Shown: piece by piece, positions 58,908-64,000 of the stretch
How the letters are laid out: every line of letters starts with the position of its first letter
Position numbering within the stretch: position 1 is the stretch's first letter
NCBI GenBank assembly: GCA_947462685.1
Contig: CANHPL010000001.1
Span: forward strand, 62,001 to 126,000
DNA from: Burkholderiaceae bacterium
GTDB taxonomy: Bacteria > Pseudomonadota > Gammaproteobacteria > Burkholderiales > Burkholderiaceae
Length of the DNA stretch: 64,000 nucleotides
Direction: 5' to 3'
Position numbers and translations under genes: made by a program
Notes under the pieces: model-generated
Seen by the model: the letters and a program-made list of their open reading frames with translations, nothing else
Told to the model about the DNA's origin: nothing
The model's database searches: none

Positions 58908-61763
58908 ATGAACGATACTATACAAATCCGAGGTGCTCGCACCCACAATTTAAAAAACATCAATCTAGATATCCCTAGAAACCAATTAGTTGTGATTACT
59001 GGTTTATCTGGATCTGGAAAGAGTTCTTTGGCATTTGACACCTTATATGCTGAGGGTCAACGTCGATATGTTGAGTCACTTTCTGCATATGCAAGACAAT
59101 TTCTGCAGCTCATGGATAAGCCTGACGTTGATTCTATTGAGGGCTTGTCCCCAGCTATTTCTATCGAGCAAAAGGCAACTAGTCACAACCCAAGGTCCAC
59201 TGTTGGAACCGTTACTGAAATACATGATTATTTAAGATTATTATTTGCCCGAGCAGGAACGCCTCATTGTCCAGAGCATCATTTGGCCTTAGAGGCGCAA
59301 AGCATTTCTCAAATGGTTGACCATATTTTAGCGTTGCCAGAAGATACAAAATTAATGATCCTAGCTCCCGTTGTGAGTAATCGCAAAGGAGAGTTTGCTG
59401 ATTTATTTGAGGATTTACAATCGCAAGGCTTTGTAAGGTTCAGAATTCGTAGTGGTGGAGGTACAACCCACATAGCTAAACCTCTAGTTTATGAAGTCGA
59501 TCAGCTCCCCACTCTGAAAAAAACGGATAAGCACTCCATTGAAATAGTTGTTGACCGAATCAAAGTCAAGCAAGACATTAAACAACGATTAGCTGAATCG
59601 CTTGAAACAGCTTTGCGTTTGGCGGATGGTCGAGTATTGGCTGTCAATATGGATACTAATGAAGAGTTCCTATTTTCAAATAAATTTGCCTGTCCAGTTT
59701 GCTCATTTGCCCTTCAAGAACTAGAACCAAGATTATTCTCTTTTAATAATCCGATGGGTGCTTGTCCCAGTTGTGATGGTTTAGGTCACGTATCTTTCTT
59801 TGATCCAAAAAGAATCGTGGCACACCCAGAGTTATCAATGGCCTCTGGCGCAATTAAAGGCTGGGATCGTCGCAATCAGTTTTATTTCAGAATGTTGCAA
59901 AATTTAGCTGATTACGCAAAGTTTGATCTAGAAAAATCTTTTGAGTCACTGACCAAAAAAGCTCAGGATTTAATTTTGCATGGTTCAGGTCAAACCAAGA
60001 TACCCTTCGAATATTTGAATGAAAAGGGTGTCCCTGTATCTAAACCCCACTCCTTCGAGGGCATTATCTCTAATTTTGAGAGGCGATATCGCGAAACTGA
60101 TTCGATTGCAGTCAAAGAAGAGTTGGCGCGTTACCAAAATATACAAATATGCCCCGAATGTGAAGGTAGCCGCCTTCGTAAGGAGGCAAGATTTGTAAAA
60201 GTTGGCGAAGGTGATCAAAGCAGAGCAATTTTTGAAGTTAGTAATCTGCCACTTAAAGAAGCTTATTTATATTTTTCCTCTCTTGAGTTAAAAGGTTCTA
60301 AACGGGAAATTGCTGACAGAATAATTAAAGAAATTTCTGCTCGACTCAAGTTTTTAAACGATGTGGGACTTAACTATTTATCCTTAGATCGAAGTGCTGA
60401 CACCCTATCAGGTGGGGAAGCACAACGCATTCGCTTAGCTTCACAAATCGGCTCTGGTCTTACAGGTGTAATGTATGTTTTAGATGAGCCTTCCATTGGA
60501 CTTCATCAACGTGATAATGATCGTCTCATAAAAACATTAGTTCACCTACGTGACTTAGGCAACTCAGTTCTTGTGGTAGAACATGATGAAGATATGATCC
60601 GCTCTTCTGATTATGTGATAGATATAGGGCCTGGTGCTGGAGTACATGGTGGCAGGATTGTCGCAATAGGAACGCCTGCAGAAATCGAAAAAAATGAAAT
60701 TTCATTAACTGGTCAATATTTAAGTGGTAAGAAAAGAATATCGATTCCCACCGCAAGAAGAAAACCGAGTGATCGGTGGATTACTATCCATGGTGCAACT
60801 GGAAATAATCTGAAAGAAGTGACTGCTAAGATTCCTGTGGGTCTTCTGACTTGTATTACCGGTGTATCTGGATCTGGTAAATCCACCCTCATCAATGACA
60901 CCCTTCACCATGTAGTAGCTAAGCATTTATATGGGTCTGTTGCTGAACCTGCGCCCTATACAGAGATTGATGGTCTTGAACATTTCGATAAGATTATTAG
61001 CGTAGACCAATCACCAATCGGGAGAACGCCGCGCTCTAACCCCGCTACTTATACTGGACTATTTACACCAATCCGTGAGCTTTTTGCTGGTGTTCCGGCA
61101 TCACGTGAACGTGGTTATGAAGTGGGTAGATTTTCTTTCAATGTCAAAGGCGGTAGGTGTGAGACGTGTGAAGGTGATGGCGTTATCAAGGTAGAAATGC
61201 ATTTTTTACCAGATGTTTATGTGCCTTGCGATGTCTGCCATGGCAAACGTTATAACCGAGAAACACTTGATGTGCGCTACAAAGGTAAAAATATTCATGA
61301 AGTTTTATCAATGACTATTGAACAAGCTTTTGAGTTTTTTGAAGCAGTTCCAGTAGTCAAGCGTAAATTAAAAACTTTACTTGATGTCGGTTTGGGTTAT
61401 GTAAAACTTGGGCAAAGTGCAACAACCTTATCCGGTGGCGAGGCGCAACGCGTAAAACTTTCGTTAGAATTGTCTAAACGAGACACAGGAAGAACTTTAT
61501 ATATTTTGGATGAGCCTACTACAGGACTTCACTTCCAAGATATTCAATTATTACTCGAAGTAATTTTTTCCTTACGAGAACAAGGTAACACCATATTGAT
61601 CATTGAACATAATCTAGATGTCATTAAAACTGCTGATTGGATTATTGATATGGGTCCTGAAGGTGGTTCTGGTGGCGGTCTAATTATTGCCGAGGGTAGT
61701 CCAGAAACTGTTGTGAAGATCAAAGGAAGCTATACGGGTAAATATCTCAAGGCTTTACTCTGA
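58908..61763 (+). CDS. uvrA: Excinuclease ABC subunit A
   Basis: A 951-residue UvrA of nucleotide excision repair. Walker A motifs GLSGSGKS (32-39) and GVSGSGKS (652-659); two ABC signatures LSGGEAQRI and LSGGEAQRV; zinc fingers CPVCSF...CPSCDG (about 263-291) and CETCEGDG...[10 protein letters not shown] (about 750-790). Length is normal. The 36-base gap to the divergent MFS gene holds no LexA-type box I can see, so SOS control is not supported. Confidence 0.99.
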   Translation: MNDTIQIRGARTHNLKNINLDIPRNQLVVITGLSGSGKSSLAFDTLYAEGQRRYVESLSAYARQFLQLMDKPDVDSIEGLSPAISIEQKATSHNPRSTVGTVTEIHDYLRLLFARAGTPHCPEHHLALEAQSISQMVDHILALPEDTKLMILAPVVSNRKGEFADLFEDLQSQGFVRFRIRSGGGTTHIAKPLVYEVDQLPTLKKTDKHSIEIVVDRIKVKQDIKQRLAESLETALRLADGRVLAVNMDTNEEFLFSNKFACPVCSFALQELEPRLFSFNNPMGACPSCDGLGHVSFFDPKRIVAHPELSMASGAIKGWDRRNQFYFRMLQNLADYAKFDLEKSFESLTKKAQDLILHGSGQTKIPFEYLNEKGVPVSKPHSFEGIISNFERRYRETDSIAVKEELARYQNIQICPECEGSRLRKEARFVKVGEGDQSRAIFEVSNLPLKEAYLYFSSLELKGSKREIADRIIKEISARLKFLNDVGLNYLSLDRSADTLSGGEAQRIRLASQIGSGLTGVMYVLDEPSIGLHQRDNDRLIKTLVHLRDLGNSVLVVEHDEDMIRSSDYVIDIGPGAGVHGGRIVAIGTPAEIEKNEISLTGQYLSGKKRISIPTARRKPSDRWITIHGATGNNLKEVTAKIPVGLLTCITGVSGSGKSTLINDTLHHVVAKHLYGSVAEPAPYTEIDGLEHFDKIISVDQSPIGRTPRSNPATYTGLFTPIRELFAGVPASRERGYEVGRFSFNVKGGRCETCEGDGVIKVEMHFLPDVYVPCDVCHGKRYNRETLDVRYKGKNIHEVLSMTIEQAFEFFEAVPVVKRKLKTLLDVGLGYVKLGQSATTLSGGEAQRVKLSLELSKRDTGRTLYILDEPTTGLHFQDIQLLLEVIFSLREQGNTILIIEHNLDVIKTADWIIDMGPEGGSGGGLIIAEGSPETVVKIKGSYTGKYLKALL

Positions 61764-63768
61764 TTTTTGCTTTGAATTTAATCACCTTTGTAATGAGCTT
61801 TTCAGCTTGATGTAAGGTTGCTACATTTCCTGATAAAACAAGAATATCTTCTGACTCTAGAAGAAGTTCAGGGGAAGGCTCTAATTTAGTATATGCCTTT
61901 TGACCGTCAAGTTTTCGCCTTACATTTTGTACCACTACCCCAAGGTTTTCTACCCACTCCAGGCTCTTGTTGACACCGTTCATTTGGGTTTTTAAATGAA
62001 TGCTGCTTAACCTAATGGCATCAACATCATCAGCGCCCTCTTCCTCATTGCTTGGAAAATATCCTCGTAATTTACCATAACGATCTTCCCTAGCCTCACT
62101 CGCCCGCCTCATCACTCGACGCAAAGGAACACCTACTAAAGATAAAACTTGTGCCGCTAACATAACACTACCTTCAGCTTTTTCAGGTACCACTTGTGTT
62201 GCCCCTGCCAAGATCAATTTATTCATTTCCGCATCATCTCTGGCTCGAACTAAAATAGGGATGCCAGGATTTAACTCTTCTATTTGTTGAATCACTTTAA
62301 TTGACTCCTGAACAGAGCGGAAAGTAACCACGATTGCTTTTGCACGAACAATCCCTGCCGCAATCAGATTGTTGGAGTTGCAGGCTCCATAAACAACTGA
62401 TCTACCTGCTTCGCTTGCCTGTTGAACGCGGGTCGGGTCTGAATCTAATGCTACATAAGTAATACCTTCATTTTCCAAAATCGTAGCAACATGCTGACCA
62501 GTTGCTCCAAACCCACAAATAATGACATGTTGGTCGTTTTGAATACTTTGAGCCACGATTTTTGTTAAGTCTAGCGATTGACTAAACCATTCATTTTTGG
62601 AAAGACGAAGTGCAATCGTATTGCTATATTGAATCAATATCGGCGCAACCAACATAGATAACAACATCGCCGCTAATACTGCTTGAGATAAACTAGGGTC
62701 AATCCAATCCAATTGGTCAATTTGATTGATTAATACAAAACCGAATTCACCCGCTTGAGCTAAACAAATACCCGTTCGGATTGCTACTCCAGAAGAAGAG
62801 CCAAAGCGTCTTGCTAAACTAGCAATAATGATAAATTTAAAAAGTAGTGCTGCAAAAAATAAAAATAATACGAGGTGCAATTCTTTAATAACAGCATTAA
62901 CATCAACCATCATCCCAACAGTAATAAAAAATAGTCCTAATAATATATCTCTAAACGAGGCGATCCCTTCTTCTACTTGGTATCGATAGGGGGTTTCAGA
63001 TATCAACATACCTGCCATAAAAGCTCCTAAAGCCATCGATAATCCAAAATAATAGGTGATGGCTGACATCCCAATTGCCACCAAAAAAACATTCAACATA
63101 AATAACTCTTGAGATCGAAAACTGGCAACGATGCGAAACCAAGAGCTAAATATTTTTTGTCCAACAAAAAATATGAGTACTAATGCTATGGTGATTTTTA
63201 TTCCAGCAATCGAAAGTGCAAAAACAATATCACCCGGATTCTTACCAAGGGAGGGAATCAAAATTAAAAGTAAAATGACTACAAGATCCTGAAATAGAAG
63301 AACGCCAATAACATTTTTTCCATGCTGAGTGTCTAGCTCCCCTTTTTCAGTAAGCGCCTTTACCACGATTGCTGTAGATGACATCGCTAAAGCACCTCCT
63401 AGCGCAAATAAAACATGCCAAGGTAATACAATAGGCAGAATAAAACGCATAAGATATCCCGCAGGAATAGCAAGTAACATGGTTAAGAAAACTTGACTAA
63501 CTCCAAATCCAAAAACGATGTGCCGCATGGTCATCAATTTGGTAAGATTAAACTCTAAACCGATTGAAAACATGAGAAAAACGACGCCAAACTCTGCAAT
63601 ATCTTTTACAGTTTCAGAATCAGGTGCAAATCCAAGTGCATGAGGACCAATTGCTAAGCCAGCTAGTAAATAACCCAGTATGGAAGGAAGCTTAAAAAAT
63701 CTTGCGAGCAACACTCCGCCCAAAGCGCAGGCCAGGAAAGTTAATATAATTTGCAAGATGGAAGGCAT
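61747..63768 (-). CDS. CPA2 cation:proton antiporter with RCK domains (KefB/YbaL-like)
   Basis: A 673-residue protein. About 12-13 membrane helices (1-385) of the Na_H_Exchanger type ([29 protein letters not shown]) are followed by a TrkA_N/RCK Rossmann domain (about 413-530; [12 protein letters not shown]) and a TrkA_C domain (about 590-670). Likely a glutathione- or nucleotide-gated K+/H+ antiporter. It overlaps the end of uvrA by 17 bases and is only 12 bases from the divergent kdsD. Confidence 0.93.
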   Translation of the reverse strand: MPSILQIILTFLACALGGVLLARFFKLPSILGYLLAGLAIGPHALGFAPDSETVKDIAEFGVVFLMFSIGLEFNLTKLMTMRHIVFGFGVSQVFLTMLLAIPAGYLMRFILPIVLPWHVLFALGGALAMSSTAIVVKALTEKGELDTQHGKNVIGVLLFQDLVVILLLILIPSLGKNPGDIVFALSIAGIKITIALVLIFFVGQKIFSSWFRIVASFRSQELFMLNVFLVAIGMSAITYYFGLSMALGAFMAGMLISETPYRYQVEEGIASFRDILLGLFFITVGMMVDVNAVIKELHLVLFLFFAALLFKFIIIASLARRFGSSSGVAIRTGICLAQAGEFGFVLINQIDQLDWIDPSLSQAVLAAMLLSMLVAPILIQYSNTIALRLSKNEWFSQSLDLTKIVAQSIQNDQHVIICGFGATGQHVATILENEGITYVALDSDPTRVQQASEAGRSVVYGACNSNNLIAAGIVRAKAIVVTFRSVQESIKVIQQIEELNPGIPILVRARDDAEMNKLILAGATQVVPEKAEGSVMLAAQVLSLVGVPLRRVMRRASEAREDRYGKLRGYFPSNEEEGADDVDAIRLSSIHLKTQMNGVNKSLEWVENLGVVVQNVRRKLDGQKAYTKLEPSPELLLESEDILVLSGNVATLHQAEKLITKVIKFKAKIRVKP

Positions 63769-63780
63769 ATACTAGCTATT

Positions 63781-64000
63781 ATGATAGATAAAGTTAATGA
63801 GCATTACATCCAATTAGCAAAAGATACCCTTGAGATAGAAAACCAGGGTGTCCATCAACTACTGGATAAATTTTCTGATGCGCCATTTCAACAATCTTTT
63901 GCCAAAGCGATTAACTTATTACTCGAATGCAATGGAAGAATTGTTGTATCCGGAATAGGTAAATCAGGTCATATTGCCAACAAAATAGCTGCCACTTTTG
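63781..64000 (+). CDS. kdsD: Arabinose-5-phosphate isomerase KdsD, 3'-truncated by window edge
   Basis: The first 73 residues are visible (MIDKVNEHYIQLAKDTLEIE...). The start of the SIS domain is seen: GRIVVSGIGKSGHIANKIAATF, the typical KdsD/KpsF phosphosugar-binding motif. It would convert ribulose-5-phosphate to arabinose-5-phosphate for Kdo in lipopolysaccharide. Start ATG 63781 has no room for a leader beyond 12 bases to the divergent antiporter gene. Confidence 0.93.
   Translation, partial: MIDKVNEHYIQLAKDTLEIENQGVHQLLDKFSDAPFQQSFAKAINLLLECNGRIVVSGIGKSGHIANKIAATF

Overview
The window is a gene-dense, almost entirely chromosomal core stretch of a low-GC betaproteobacterium. Gene content and order (miaB-ybeY-corC-lnt-glyQS-gmhB-plsC; lptD-surA-pdxA-rsmA facing amgK-murU; dusB-fis-purH-ruvCAB; rplM-rpsI-argC-erpA; ubiE-ubiJ-ubiB with a DUF971 gene and a giant DUF3683/FAD/Fe-S oxidoreductase) point to Burkholderiaceae, most like a streamlined freshwater Polynucleobacter-type genome. 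That assignment is an inference from gene order, protein features and AT-rich codon use; no search was run. I see no insertion sequence, prophage, integrase, CRISPR array or recent island.

Layout. 1-3271: a hybrid histidine kinase cut by the left edge, a receiver-adenylate cyclase that overlaps it by 7 bases, and a small exported protein. 3272-4368: an elongator tRNA-Met with its own promoter and terminator, then a Cu/Zn superoxide dismutase. 4496-7300: a GT-C membrane glycosyltransferase facing away from a sodium/proton antiporter-like protein. 7423-15992: a tight plus-strand operon for tRNA modification, rRNA maturation, lipoprotein acylation, glycyl-tRNA synthesis, heptose and phospholipid synthesis. 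15986-21651: the minus-strand lptD-surA-pdxA-rsmA outer-membrane/ribosome operon. 21686-25985: amgK-murU cell-wall recycling, pepP and a ubiquinone-type hydroxylase. 26064-31129: dusB-fis-purH-ruvC-ruvA-ruvB. 31137-53781: mostly minus strand, with tyrS, erpA, argC, rpsI, rplM, rnpB, pyrC, ttuD, an ATM1-type exporter, aspS, a DUF502 protein, a sodium:solute symporter, ubiB, ubiJ, ubiE, DUF971, the giant oxidoreductase and a YqaA-like protein; anmK and an OsmC-family gene lie on the plus strand. 53818-64000: ilvA, a 5'-nucleotidase, queF, ssb, an MFS transporter, uvrA, a KefB-type antiporter and the start of kdsD.

How the parts fit. Envelope building recurs: LptD, SurA, Lnt, GmhB, KdsD, PlsC, AmgK/MurU and AnmK (muropeptide recycling). 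A ubiquinone set (UbiE, UbiJ, UbiB and a UbiH-type hydroxylase) sits with a large flavin/iron-sulfur dehydrogenase that could feed electrons to quinone. ErpA supplies Fe-S clusters, and the ATM1-type exporter may handle a related thiol compound.

Most worth checking: (i) a compact regulatory region between rplM and the OsmC gene on the minus strand, holding a predicted ~100-nt small RNA (promoter, CUCCUCC motif, terminator) whose terminator loop also carries the -35 box of a predicted rplM-rpsI promoter; (ii) a perfect 23-bp palindrome overlapping the predicted dusB-fis promoter whose 15-bp core fits the Fis consensus, suggesting autoregulation; (iii) the kinase/receiver-cyclase pair, predicted from its base-selecting residues to make cAMP. 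No wholly new multi-gene system is evident.
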